DNA from: Larix kaempferi
Taxonomy: Eukaryota > Streptophyta > Pinopsida > Pinales > Pinaceae
DNA length: 64,000 nt
Direction of reading: 5' to 3'
Assembly (NCBI GenBank): GCA_027924585.1
Contig: BSBM01000260.1
Coordinates: 16,120,001-16,184,000, forward strand
The position numbers and the translations under genes are program-made. Shown in pieces: positions 23,559 to 35,901 of the stretch. A model generated the notes under the pieces. That model was not told the origin of the DNA and made no database searches. It was given only the letters and a program-made list of their open reading frames with translations. Within the stretch, counting starts at the first letter, position 1; each line of letters begins with the position of its first letter.

Positions 23559-23944
23559 TCCGTTCCTATTTGTTTATTTCATTAACAGCCACTAATACCA
23601 TTGTCACGGAAACACTTATTTTTCACTTTTGAAGCCTTTCCATTTCGTTTGTCAACTCCCATAGCTTTATTTACAGAAACGCAGACAGGGTACTACTATA
23701 ACAAATAGCAAGAAAACAAAGCACATACAAGAACCACTTACAAATTCAAATGTGCTGGAAAAGTGTAGCCCAACTAAGTTACAGAATTGAAAATTTTGTA
23801 GTGAAACTAGCTATGTTCTCGCCCATCTTTCTAGTGGTGGGCACAGCAGCTTAAAAGACCAATCAAAAAGTGCTAGGAGATTTGAACTTATGGCGTCTAT
23901 AGACCAAAGCTTGATTTAGAATAGTGAGAAGAAAACGAACTTAC

Positions 23945-24004
23945 CTGATACACAGCCACCGCCTTAACGCCTTTCATTTGTGATCCCAGAACCACAAACC
24001 CCAT
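23945..24004 (-). CDS. Possible orphan first exon (20 codons) with good splice donor
   Basis: On the minus strand, an ATG at 24004 opens a 60-nt frame reading MGFVVLGSQMKGVKAVAVYQ and ending exactly at CAG followed by GTAAGTTC, a near-ideal donor. I do not recognise the peptide and find no downstream exon on the minus strand. It may be an isolated exon captured by a repeat, or chance. Confidence 0.25.
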
Positions 24005-24309
24005 GCTTCCTCACCGTAAACCAAATTCCATGAACGCTGGCAATTTCTGTATGTCCTAGATGCCGCGTGTGGGCTGGAGGAGCCACGTGTTTGTAAATCT
24101 GTTCATCACACCCCAGAATCATGGGGCAAATTCACTCTGGTAACAACACAAAATCCTAGCTGTGTTCCCAGATAGCTACACAGAAGAAACTAGTCTAACT
24201 TCAGTCTTCAGTCTTCAGATTATTTTACTAAGCCTTAACGGCATAGCCGATGGTTTCAGCATGACTTGGGCCCGGGTTGTTTCTCTGCTGGGGAATTATT
24301 CCGCCTGGT

Positions 24310-24455
24310 GGGGTTGGTCACCTCCGTTTTCTCCAAAAACCCCGGGTGACTCTGTTCCATAGAATCCAACTTCAAATGCAGAGTTGTTCCCCGTAGACCT
24401 ACCATATACGATGTACCTCCGTTTTCTCCGAAATCTCCGGGTGACTCTAAGAAGC
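24310..24455. repeat. Direct repeat of a GC-rich block
   Basis: ACCTCCGTTTTCTCC followed by CCGGGTGACTCT occurs at about 24329 and 24414 with a few mismatches. No product is recognised for the frames across it. Confidence 0.6.
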
Positions 24456-25213
24456 CATTGAAGGGATTCAAATGCTCAGAAGATTGGAGATTTGGATTCG
24501 AGGGTCCTTCGGGTGAAAATATTATTGATATTTTCCATATCCAAATGGATGGAAACTCATCGATCCCACTCTGAGGGAAATGGACTCTAAGATTTCTTAC
24601 TGTATGGATGCGACCACTATGATTTTTTTTTTATTTTTTTTTATTTTGAACCTCGATAATAAGATTGGGTTTCTCTACACTTTCTGCATTGATTCTTTCT
24701 ATGGATTATGGCTAATTCTCAAGATCAGGGGAAACACTTCATGTTGTTACATCTCATTGGCCCGTGAGAGAACTATAAGCCATTAAAAGCACAGTTACTG
24801 TCAAATTTGGGAAAGAGTTTTGGAGCCATAAGCATTAGACATACCTGAAAAGTAGATGCTTCATGAACTGCAAGGTATTTTTCCTCTGGTTCTAGGATGA
24901 AAGCAGTAGACAAGATAACAGCAAAAGCACACTGGTACTACTATGAAAGCAGTAAACAAGATAACATAGGTATAAACACCAATACTTCAAAGCATTCTGC
25001 GGCTGGAATTGTCTAGCAGTTAATTCAAAGATCTCACAGAAGGCTGGAGTACTTTTAAACAACCTCACAGAAGGTTTGAGTACTTCAAAACATTTTCCAG
25101 CTGGAATTGTCCAGCAGTTAATTCAAATCTCGGAGATCTGGATTATTTGTCCTTTCATGTAAGATTTTTCACTAAATAATAACTCTAAATAAGATTTTCA
25201 CTAAATAATAACT

Positions 25214-25371
25214 CTAAATGTATATTATATACTTAATATTTATATAAATTTATAAAGGAGTAGTTTATTTATTTTACGTTTTAATAGTGGTTAAATGTAT
25301 ATTATATACTTAATATTTATATAAATTTATAAAAGAGTAGTTTATTTATTCTACGTTTTAATAGTGGTTAG
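25214..25371. repeat. 77-bp tandem duplication
   Basis: AATGTATATTATATACTTAA begins copies at 25217 and 25294, each running through GAGTAGTTTATTTATT and TTTTAATAGTGGTTA. Confidence 0.85.
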
Positions 25372-25609
25372 TAGTACATTTTAATAGTGGTTAGTGGTTA
25401 TGATCAAAATCTTGATTATAATCGAAATCTGGTATCTTAATAAACATTTTAAAATGACATACCAAGATCAAAATAGCGATTTCAACTCAATAAGTATCTT
25501 AATAAACAATATCCCTACTTAGTGTACTTAGTGATCTTTCATGTGATGTGATTACTTTAGACATCCTACATTAACCCCATGAAAGTTGGAAGTTAAATAT
25601 TGAGGCCTC

Positions 25610-25772
25610 GGAGACTTGGAGTAAGTGATATCTCCCTGTTTTGCATACAACATACGACACATTGTAATAATGACTTTATTTGCATCCATACGAATCTACT
25701 CATATTATGGTGGTTCCACTATGTCGTACCATACCTGCTTTTCTCGCTCTCGCTTTGAACAATAAAGTGAAG
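25610..25772 (+). repeat. Dispersed repeat, copy 2 of 3
   Basis: Shares ATATCTCCCTGTTTTGCATA, ATCCATACGAATCTA, GTCGTACCATACC and TTTGAACAATAAAGTGAAG with the other copies. Similarity continues for about 60 bases past that end towards GTGCACCATGTGGCT, which also follows the third copy. Confidence 0.7.
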
Positions 25773-28700
25773 TTGTCATGAATGGCTACTTAGAGAATAT
25801 GCTCCGTGCACCATGTGGCTACAAATTTGAAGCCTTTAGGACCTTTCAAAGGCTATTTTGCACGTCATAGAAGGCCATTTCAAATTTTACCATACAAAAA
25901 AAATTTAATTTCATGGTAAGCCCTTCAATAATTAAATTAAGCATTACTCTTTAAAATTGCAACAGAAGGGTAGTTTCAAATTTCACCCATCGACAGTTTT
26001 CAGTGGGAAATTGGGAATGTCGCTACTAGCTAGGTGACTTGGGAGTGGGACTCGGTTACTCTCCAATATCTACATGTTCGATCATCAATGGATCATGGAC
26101 CATTGGGCCTCTAATAATATCATTGACCAGCTTACGTGGAATGGCTTACATTGTGCATCCCATGGCTTGAACGCTTCTAAGTTCTCGTGTTTGCAGCGAG
26201 CGCTTATGTGTTTAACACATTTAATGGCATCAACAAATGTATTAAACATAGTTGGTGGCTCATATGTGTTGTTGGCAGCGGGCTTAGCAAGTTACGAGTT
26301 ATCACATACCAATTCGTGAATTCTGACTCCACAATCAAGAAACTTCTTGTAATGTTGCAGGTTGTTGCTGCCACCCCTGGCCCCTACCCATAGTCCGGTG
26401 TTTTCTTTGTTGTATCAAGTTAATCCTACCATATACGACTCCCAACAGACTCACACCCTATGTTTTCTTTGTTGTATCAAGTCAATCCTGTGGCTCCCGA
26501 GTCCCACCTTGTGTTTTCTTTGTTGTACCAAGTCAATGCCCGAATTCCATGCTTTCATGGCTTCGACCATCAATATATAATATTACAAGAATACAAACAA
26601 GCTTTTCTTATACCCCTACTCCACTGTGGTCGAGCTATTTCCAAGTTCCACCTACCCTATCTCCTCCAATCCTCCAGGAGATTTTGCAGAGTGACGCTGC
26701 CAATGCCTGCCATAAAGATATAAAAAGAAATTTGTTTTCTTTGAGGAGCTCAACTTCAAGGCTGACTGGAATGCTGACATCTTATGAATTTACAGGTATG
26801 TACATCATTTTATCCATTCATGATCCCATCAATTATTTAAAAATTTTGTAACTTCAAAGTTCAAACACAATATTATTATTTGACTGAAATTTTGTTACTT
26901 CAAATGGGCCTTGAAGGCTTCAACTTTGAAGCCACCCGAGAGTGGGTTTGTCACAAATCTCCGTCAGAGGCTGTTTAGAACGACATTTATCAATTCCCAA
27001 CTGTAGCAACAACAAGAATTGCTTCTTTCTTCATATGTTCTGTGTATACGCATATGATTCCATGTGCTCCTTGCCTTGCTCTATTTTCCATTGTCACCCA
27101 GTCGAAGCTCTTGAGAATTTAGTTGCCCTTTAACTTTCTTGAAATGGAGGGGACAAGGAAGACCATTGTTTTCACTCTAAAATTGAGTGCTTCCCCGTGC
27201 AGCTTCCACTGGCCACGGTTGTAGCCGTACGGGAAACACATGTGCGCACTGCACCCCCCAGCTTTACCAAAAACCCTGGGGATTTGGGGAAGTTCCCACT
27301 CTGCCAACCTCCATGCATCTAGTTAATGAGTCAGATCAAGAATCCAGACTTTGTATCTAAAACTATATTGCATGAGCTATTTTCCCCAATTGCTCAATCG
27401 TCGAATCGATACCTTCCTCTAGTACACAGTTTAAGATTCTTGGTATTTATTAACATGAAGACCACCGATGCTACGACACTTACAATCCCAACTAGCTATC
27501 GAATTTCAATATGATTGAGAATATGCAACAAAATCTGGTGAAGGACAATGCTGAAAGCTGGCAATTTTCTTAGAATGCCCAATGCCCATTCCTGCGTTCG
27601 ACTATACGAACTGGGACAAATATTTTTTTGTAATCTTGATTTTTAGAACGACAGTGCTACTTTACCTTTTGATTTTGTTTCCCTTATCGGCTGGTCTCGA
27701 ATAGAACAGGAACTTCAACGATATAACAAGAACTTCAACCATCTATGCATCTCCTCTCTACTTGGTCTACCTACGTTTTACGTATGCTTCACAACCCATC
27801 ATCTACTCCATCATACCACAGAGTTAGTATGTATAACGAGATCTAGGGGGAGGGCTATAGAGAAGAAGCATCCAAGGTACTTAATCAGCTATTAAGAACA
27901 AAAGTTGCCTGGAGTTGGATAGTTCTCTTTGCTCAAACCATAACATAGCATGTAACATGTAAGGAGCGCTTAAACGTATTCTATCCCAAGTACATGTGGC
28001 ATTCATAGTGTTGAATGAAAAATTAAAACATATATTGTTGCCATTGGCATTCAATTCTGTGGTAGGGTACACAATTAGAGTGACAAAGAAAATTGCTATT
28101 AATTTTCAATCCAATCCAACTTCTTTCTTGAACTATTCTCTCTAATAGACTTGCGTGAAGGAGGATTATAAATGGCATAGGCAACGCAGTTGTTTTGATA
28201 GAGGTGCATGAAAGTGAATTATTGTCCTCAATTCAACAAAGTAAAAAAAAGTTACCAATCAGATTCTTTCCCTTCACCTTTTCTATTGTCTTTCTGCATA
28301 CATCTCTATTGTTCACTAATTTAGCAACAAATATAGACCATAATCAACATCCAATGTTTTTGGATTCTGAAACAATTTCTTCCTTTTTTGCTTACATTAT
28401 CATTTTTTCTATTGTTAAGTAGGCTAGAATTTATATTAGTTTGAAGAATGCTAGTGATTTACAAAGATTGAAATTTTCCAAGAATAAGCATCATGTTGCT
28501 TTTAGAAGAGTTGAAGAACCCAATTCTTCATCGAGCTTGTACCATTCGAAGTAGCCTAGGAACCCATTTTAAGAGGTATTAAATATTATTATACTGGTTA
28601 AAAGTTGGATTGGAATTGGGCTAGCAAGCTAACCATAGTTGCACTGATGCAGAAAAAAAGATCTATAAAATTATTTAGAAAGTGGATTTTCTATGTGTCT

Positions 28701-29130
28701 CCTAAGCTAGGTTTCACTAATAAATTCCTCATGTTCATGAAAGAGTAAAATAGTATTAATTTTGGCTGTAAGGATGAATGTTGGATTGGAATGGGGTTAG
28801 CAAGTTAACTGCATTATTATACTGGTTAAAAGTTTAAGAAGAAAGATCAGACCAAGCCGCTAGATCGAGACGAAATATGATTGTGTTATATGACATATAC
28901 AACGTTCAATGCTGCCATATCCATTACAAAATAAAGCCTTTACTACGTAGATAAATAATGAAAATTTGATGTTCCACTGCATTTTCAAATGAAAAGAATG
29001 ACTTATTTTTACATGGCATCATTGAAGGGTTCAATATCTCATAGCCCTTCAAAGTGAAATGGGACCCCACCCTTCAAATTTGATCCCTGCATTGTCACGG
29101 ATGGTGTGAAATTCGAATGATAAATTTGAG
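25773..29130. other. Unassigned region with small frames and short repeats
   Basis: No conserved domain is seen. A 53-62 bp repeat around TGTTTTCTTTGTTGTATCAA occurs three times between 26399 and 26545. The frames at 26074-26851 cross this repeat. Small frames at 27881-28072 (minus) and 28195-28422 (plus) are unrecognised. Several GAAGCC/CCTTGAAGG-like blocks hint at decayed transposon ends. Confidence 0.5.
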
Positions 29131-29200
29131 GGAGATTTGTCGTACCATACCTTCTTTTCTGGCTATATGTGACTTGGTCACTTTGAACAATAAAGTGAAG
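29131..29200 (+). repeat. Dispersed repeat, copy 3 of 3 (short)
   Basis: Contains TTGTCGTACCATACCTTC and TTTGAACAATAAAGTGAAG, then GTGCACC-like flanking similarity near 29250 (TATGCACCATGTGACTT). Confidence 0.65.
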
Positions 29201-29980
29201 TTTTCATCAACGGCAAGTTGGCAACTTGGAAAGTTTGTTCTATGCACCATGTGACTTGTCAGAGATGGTGTGAATGATAAATTTGATGGAGATTCTTTAA
29301 CTTTTCATTTATAGAAGAATGCTTCATGGAAAGGAGGGCTGAGTCGTTCAATTTGTTTGGAACAGTATATGGGATAACTAAACCGTGATTGTTTGAACAG
29401 CCCTTACTCTGTGTACGGTTGTATCATTTGACTAGATCGAACCTCTCTACAAATTCGAATTTTAAACGAGAAAATCATTTTAATTGGTTACTTTCCAATC
29501 ACTAAGCGTTTACCGGGTACTGTCTGACATTTTTGTTAGAGATCCTTGGGCAGACATCATTTTAATTGGTTGTAGAAGTTTCTAAGTTGTCTTTGATTTT
29601 TCCCTATCGTATTTTAGAAATGAACACACATCTAACTTACACCAAAGGTCGTGACTTGGGGAATTCAACAGCTTGAGATGCATTGCAACTCAGTTAGGGA
29701 TTTGCAAAACAATAGACCTTCCAAAATGATGGTTAAAGACAATTTCTTTGCTTTATTTAATGGTTAGCAGAGAAGATAGACACTATATTTCACATTGCAA
29801 AATAATAACAGTGACCGTCAAAATCCAACAGGACCAACACTGATTTGTAATGTCAATCATTCAATTAATAAATCAATAATGTGGGTCAATCATGTTAAGC
29901 CGATCTCTCAACTTCTACTTAAGTGTGGACTGACCAAGTAAGTCAAGTCATCAACCGAGCAATAAACATTCTGCAATGCA

Positions 29981-30101
29981 ACATTGAATGTTATGGTGGG
30001 TGCTTTGCTGGCCATTGGATCTTAAATATATTGAGATGCAAAGGCAAGCAAAACACTTGAGATCCAAGGGCCAGCAAAACACCTCCAGCAGCATTCAATG
30101 C
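29981..30101 (+). repeat. 121-bp imperfect hairpin (MITE- or microRNA-like)
   Basis: Arms of 45 bases (29981-30025 and 30057-30101) are inverted complements with only scattered mismatches. The core GCTTTGCTGGCCATTGGATC pairs with GATCCAAGGGCCAGCAAAAC. The loop is 31 bases. This geometry fits either a short fold-back transposon or a plant MIR precursor. The arm sequences match no conserved microRNA that I recognise. Confidence 0.75.
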
Positions 30102-30439
30102 TACACTATTAGATGCTTATTGCTGGCTAAACCAACAGTCTTGGTTTTAAATTTTCATACTGTATGGAAATGACTAATTAGTAATTAGTCATTCATATTT
30201 ATCGAATATTTTGGGGGGTTAAATTTGACAACCACCCTATTAATAATTTAAATTTAATTTTGTCTTTGTATGACGGTTTTTTTTTAAATTTTCCTATATT
30301 TATTTTTTTCTTCAAATACATAACTTAAAATAAAATATATGTATTTTTTTCAATTACCACTATATATATATGATATTTGTTAATTGTATTAAATCTCTAT
30401 TTGTTTTGTTTTTCATACTGTAGATATCACATCGTCTTA

Positions 30440-30602
30440 GGGTAAACTGTTTTAATGAGTAGCTTGATTCATAAAGAAACTCTTAATCCAACTTATCTAA
30501 ATAACATTTAGCCAACCATAGGGTGAACTATTTTAATGAGTAGCTTGATTATATAAAGAAACTCTTAATCCAACTTATCTAAATAACATTTAGCCAACCA
30601 TA
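30440..30602. repeat. 81-bp tandem duplication
   Basis: Copies start at 30440 and 30521 and share TTTTAATGAGTAGCTTGATT and CTCTTAATCCAACTTATCTA nearly perfectly. Confidence 0.9.
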
Positions 30603-33286
30603 ATAAGTTGATGAATATGGCAATATATTTGAAGGGAAAGGGCACTATTCATAATAAAGCAAATGGATCCAAACTTAAAGTCTTGGAGATAATTGTTTGG
30701 ATTAGACTCTTACTTTACAATAGGGATGGAGTAACATCCAAACTTTTTAACCGAAATACATATATTGTTTATCTCTTCATGGATAAAGAGTCTTTTGGCT
30801 TGTTTTAATTGGTTATTTGTTGTGATTTTGAACTTCAATCCATGATCAACCCATTGAATCCAAACATAAATCTCTAGCTAAGGACGAACAATTTCCAATT
30901 GTCACAAATATTGATGCACTTTATTTTCCACTAAGAGGAGACTCACAATAAGTCGTGAATCATGTTATTGGTTGAAGGTAAGAGGCACAAGATTTTCTTG
31001 TGTGCATAGATTTGGTTTGTCTTCATTGTCCCCATTTGATTCCCTGAGTGATTGCATGGAAATTATTTACATATACATGGAGACTAGGAGAGAGAGAGAA
31101 AGACAGGTAGAGCCTTAACCCTTATTCCCTACATAAAATATACTCAGGCAACTCAAAATATCTATTTTTCTAGGCAATGTTTAAGGCTTAAGGTTTATGG
31201 TTAGCTATTCATAAAAGCACACTCCCTTCTACATTCAAACAATTAAATACATTGTAAAAAGTGTAGAAGAATGTGTCCCTTATTGCTACATCCTAACAAT
31301 TATTAATAATGTAGACTATGTAACTTAAAAGAATTTAGTCATTTACTCAAAATGTTTGGTCATTTACTAGTAGAATGTTTTAGAGAATGATAGCACTTAA
31401 ATTTGTTAATAGTAATAAGTTTGTTTGTTTTTCCCAATGCTATGTCACAACTTTCAAGTAGTTTTTTTTACTAATGATTCATCCCTTATAACATGTCCAT
31501 AGGTTTTTCTTCTTAATTTCATGAACCACAAACGAAGAAATAGAGAACTTATAATAATGATTTTTTAAACCATGAAAGAGTGATAATGATTGCATATTAC
31601 AATACATTTAACAATGCTTTCTCTTAATTTCGTGAACTAGTGAATATAACAACTCGTCAAAAAATTAAGATACCAACATTGCAAGAGAGCATGAACCATG
31701 GCTATAAACATTATTAATATATTAGGATCCCTCAATATGTGTAATCTATAACATGCCTAGTACATTGCCTTTAGAGGCCTGGTAAACCACACAGTGCGAT
31801 GAAATCATTCAAAAACTCCCTGGTTGCAACAACTACTTGTACAGTGGGCCTACCCCAACTTGTGCTTGCGGGGGCAAACAATGCCTATATTTTTCTCTCT
31901 GCTCTAACTCAAGGGATGTGATAGCAATATGATATACATGAAGAAGGAAACATCTTCAATGATCAATGTGTGGTATTAGGTTGACCAACTTATACCACTA
32001 GCCAATAGACATTGCTAATGGGATGCATTTCTATTTGTGTTAGCTAGGCTCAAATTCACAACTTATAGTTCTCATCTACCCTATTTTGAATTCAATGTGT
32101 CAACTTATTACCAATACCTTAAGGTGTGTGAGTTAGGTGTAGTCTCGTAGGCGCACTTTCAGGTTGGTTTAGCTGCCAAGAGTTGTATTCGAGGAGTGCC
32201 ACATGCCCAAGAAAGGGAACACAACCTTGGTCCCAAGTCGAATCCTTGGTGCCATGAAAAGTGGTATCACTAGAGTTATCCTAGGCAATGACAAGGGACA
32301 CTAGCTTTCTTGCAGAGACTATCTAAGTTGAAACCACCTTTTGATTCTGGAGTCAGACCTAAAAGTTACTATGTTTGGTTGGCTAAGAGTTTGTCTTCCT
32401 TTGACGTAAGAAAAAAATTTAATGACTTAAGACTCGGAGGCATCTAGTGAGAGTGGAATTTCTCCCCCTTATGGACCAACAACAATGTATTTCTAGTGGT
32501 GTAGTTTTCCTTGAATAATGGTGATGAGTCAATGCACATTTGCGGATAAAGCCAATGATAACTGTCCTCGACAATTATGTTATGATAGATTTTGCTACAT
32601 TTTTGAAATAAAATCAGATTCTACATAACAAATATATAATAAACACATTAAACACATTAATTATTTCCATAAAAATCAAATTTTACTAATTAATATATGA
32701 TTATTTATTTTTATGAAAATCTAATTCTACATTATTAATTATTTATTTTCATTAAAATCAAATTTAACACCATAAATATGTAGTAAACCCCTTAATTATG
32801 TTCATGAAAATCAAATTTGACTCCATCTTAATATTCATCGCTGAAGATATAACTCCATACATGAATAGAGGCTTCACAAAGTATTGTTAAACTTGTAAAG
32901 GATAGCAAGTTCTTCTATCCTGGAGTTTTATTGTACTATACATGCCAGCTTATAACAGTGGCATCACAAAGGTTTAGAAAAGTTCTTCCATCGAACAGAT
33001 TTTATTGCGCTATATTTATGCAATCTTGGATCATTTCTACATCCAACAATCACATTTATTTCTTAAACGCTGATCATTTCTACATCCAGCTGTCAGACTC
33101 ATTTCGAATAATTAGCCTGCATAATAAATAAAGAAAAATGAGTATGAAATATTTTATATTACTTATTTGTCTACTGTTATAAAAGGCATGCAATATGCAA
33201 TATAAATAAAGATGTATTATGTATCAACTTGCAATATAAGAGCAAAAATATATGCACTGTGAATCGACTTTATTCTCAAGAATGTA
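30603..33286. other. Intergenic stretch downstream of the glutathione transferase gene
   Basis: No recognisable gene. Frames at 30608-30808 and 32931-33131 are short and unassigned. A GA-rich run sits at 31086-31103. 32100-32330 is less AT-rich and may be repeat-derived, but I cannot name it. Confidence 0.5.
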
Positions 33287-35901
33287 TTAAGAGAGGCTAG
33301 CTACCAGCATTTTTTTGTATTGTTCAACCGTTATCTCAGCATCAGCTATCGTTTTTGCGTATGCATCAATCTTATGCAATTCCTGTATTCAAGCCAGAAT
33401 GCCATTAAACATTTTTATCACATAAGCATAAAAACTATCATAAAAATCCAAAACCATTTTTGCACCACTGAAAATGAGAAGCATTGCAAATAAAAAAAAG
33501 CTTAACTTGCCTGAATCCATTTCAATAGTTTTGGCCGATGAGCTGTGATATCACGATTCTTCAATACAGGAAACACAAGTTGAAATCTTTCAACAAAAGG
33601 ACCATATGCAATGTCAACCTGCAGAAATGGTAAACAACATCTCTCAATTGTCAATTAGGAACAGAAAATAGTATAAGGTCAAATGGCAAACAAATTGTAA
33701 AGGTGGCGTACCAAACTCAATTGACCAAGAAAGAAAGGTCCATCAGCAAACTTTCCCAGAGCATTTTCCAAATAATCAAGAGCAGGCGCTGTCACGATGG
33801 GAATTGCAGTTATATTATTAATCCATACTCTTCATGATCATTGAATATATGAAATCTTATTAAAAAATAAGAGATAGCTGGCGGAAACATTGTTCTTACC
33901 AGCTTCTTGTGCAACCTCTGACTTCGGCTTGGTCAAAGCGACGAATACATTTTTTGTGAAAGTATCTGTATACTTAAGTAACTCATTTGCAGCCTCTTTC
34001 TTCGCAGGATCCTGTTAAATTGCAAGAAAATAAGTTTAAGAGCATAGAATCTGAAGATAGGCTAGACAATAACTCCTCAGGGTACTACAGCTAAGGTTCC
34101 AACCTTACCCTGCTTCCCTGCAAATGTCTCCAACAACTTCAACGTTATAACTAAAATTGATAAGTACAAAGTGCCTGACCATTGAAACTGCACCATTTTG
34201 ATTTAGCTTATGACCTAAAATAGCAATATTCAGGTAGGCTAGCACATACCGTGGGAAAGAGTTTAGGTCCTTCAAAATTGTTATCGAGATACTCGAGTAA
34301 ATCCAAACTCTCTCCTATGACTTTTCCATTATGCTCAAGAGCAGGAACCTGAAAAATGAAAATAGTCAGTTGTTTGCAAGTTCCACTGTATCTTGCAGAC
34401 ATTTCGCCCCTTTGTACCATTTCACATTTGGTACTTCTATTTCTTCTACAAATTCCTTGTTTGAAAGTTAACACCAATCTAAACATATCACACTTCAAAC
34501 ACACAAGAACTAGGTCATTCTAGTTGACTGGGAATGTTAATATCGATCTCAAATCTGTTTTTTCTTAATCCATGCTCAAGTTGTAAAAGGCTAAACCGTG
34601 GTGATCAAAAACTCATTACAGCCTCTTATACCATAGTGAGAAGCGGGTGCTTCATAAGCTTGGAGTTGCTTTTGAACCCTCAGCTTCAAACCTTATCCAG
34701 GGTGTCTGTGGCAAGATAGACTCCAATTTGGGCAAGGTAATAACCTTATCCAGCTCAGGTAATAACCCCATGGTCCCAACCCCAACTTACTTGGTCACAT
34801 ATCAAATATATTGAAAACAAATTAAATACCTCTGTATTGATTACCAAAATATTGGTAGACTGCTTCTTCCTGTGCAAGCATGTTACATGTTACCTGAGTT
34901 AAGGTAAAACCAGGACCAACCTGTCTAGCTTCTCATTTGCGTCTACTCGGATCAACTTTTTTTTTTTTTGTTAACGAGGTGAATTGGAGGTGAATTGGTA
35001 ACGGGCGGGTCTTGTACTCGCGTGACACGGGGTCGATTCCTGCGGCTTCCACTATAAACCTCGGACATGAACAGCTGGGGCGTAACCTCCATAGACTCGA
35101 ACCTGCGACTTGCTTAACAGCGTGTACGCCTTAACAAGCGGACAGGTGCCAACAGGCCAACATCCCTGCCCCTACTCGGATCAACTTAAGAATCTCCTTA
35201 CAGAGATATTACATTACAGGCCCTAGTTACACAGCAACCAAACCATGACCCAAAAAATAGATCCAATAGCTCTTATTGCTCTCAAGTGAGGATCAAAAGA
35301 AAAATAAAATTAGACAAATATAGAAACACATGAGCCTACCTTGTTCGGAGTATAAACTTTCTCCTTGTACCATGCTGGTCTGTCTTGCAAATCAATCGGA
35401 ACTATCTGAATCTCACTAAGACCCTGCATTTTATTTTTACTGATTTCAATCAATGGATAATGATATATCACATATGCAATACAAGACCTACCAACACAAA
35501 ACAAGGGATTAGCAAGATAAAAACCTTAATATTCCTGGCACTCCAAGCTCGTTGGGCATATGGGCATGTCACACTGATATACAATCTGCAAACCCCAGAT
35601 CAATTTCAGTATTCAAAATTTCCTAAACAAAGTATAATACAATGCACATTCCAACAGAAATTGCTTATTAAGGCAAATAATCAATAACAAAATGCAGTAA
35701 CAACAAGAATTAAGATACCTACCTGGTGGTTCCATCAAACAATGGAGGCGGCTCTGATTTAGAGTTGAGAACGGGTGGAATTAAATCACTGCAATTCGAG
35801 CAACACGATGCCATGGAAATATTTTGGTAAACCCGGTACAATTTTGGAGATAATAGAAAACATATGTAAGATCAAACGATCTATACTTACAGTGCTGCCA
35901 T
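33287..35901 (-). CDS. GSTL: Lambda-class glutathione transferase, 9 exons, complete
   Basis: A cytosolic or plastid thiol transferase. Lambda-class enzymes use a catalytic Cys, reduce glutathionylated substrates such as flavonol adducts, and lack the usual Ser/Tyr conjugating residue. Exons are 35901-35891, 35788-35723, 35585-35525, 35423-35340, 35348-class numbering aside 34348-34250, 34011-33900, 33788-33712, 33618-33511 and 33382-33287. They sum to 714 nt, 237 residues, the normal family length. Visible features: EPPPLFDGTTR, active-site Cys33 in CPYAQRAW, PIDLQDRPAWYKEKV, cis-Pro76, Glu87-Ser88 for glutathione binding, and a C-terminal helical domain with VDIAYGPFVERF. Exon 1 encodes only MAA and part of Leu4. 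An alternative ATG sits in frame at about 35813 upstream of exon 2, but the family N-terminus favours the spliced start. Intron 8 has a GC donor (GCAAGT). A SINE sits in intron 4. Confidence 0.95.
34959..35171 (-). mobile_element. SINE in intron 4 of the glutathione transferase gene
   Basis: About 213 bp flanked by a perfect 16-bp target-site duplication, CTACTCGGATCAACTT, at 34943-34958 and 35172-35187. The poly(A) tail appears as a T run (34957-34969), so the element points the same way as the gene. A polymerase III B box, GGTTCGAGTC, reads on the minus strand at 35091-35100, with an A-box-like TTGTTAAGGCG upstream of it. A related copy appears near 50137-50285. It lies about 170 bases from exon 4 and 600 from exon 5, so it need not disturb splicing. 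Confidence 0.88.

Noticed and set aside
24256-24471. Minus-strand 71-codon frame with a duplicated Pro-Gly motif
   Set aside because: It is made by an internal direct repeat. No homology is recognised and the two halves are in different registers.
34959-35171. Functional tRNA gene in the glutathione transferase intron
   Set aside because: The A and B boxes are present but the cloverleaf does not form. A poly(A) tail and TSD show it is a SINE.
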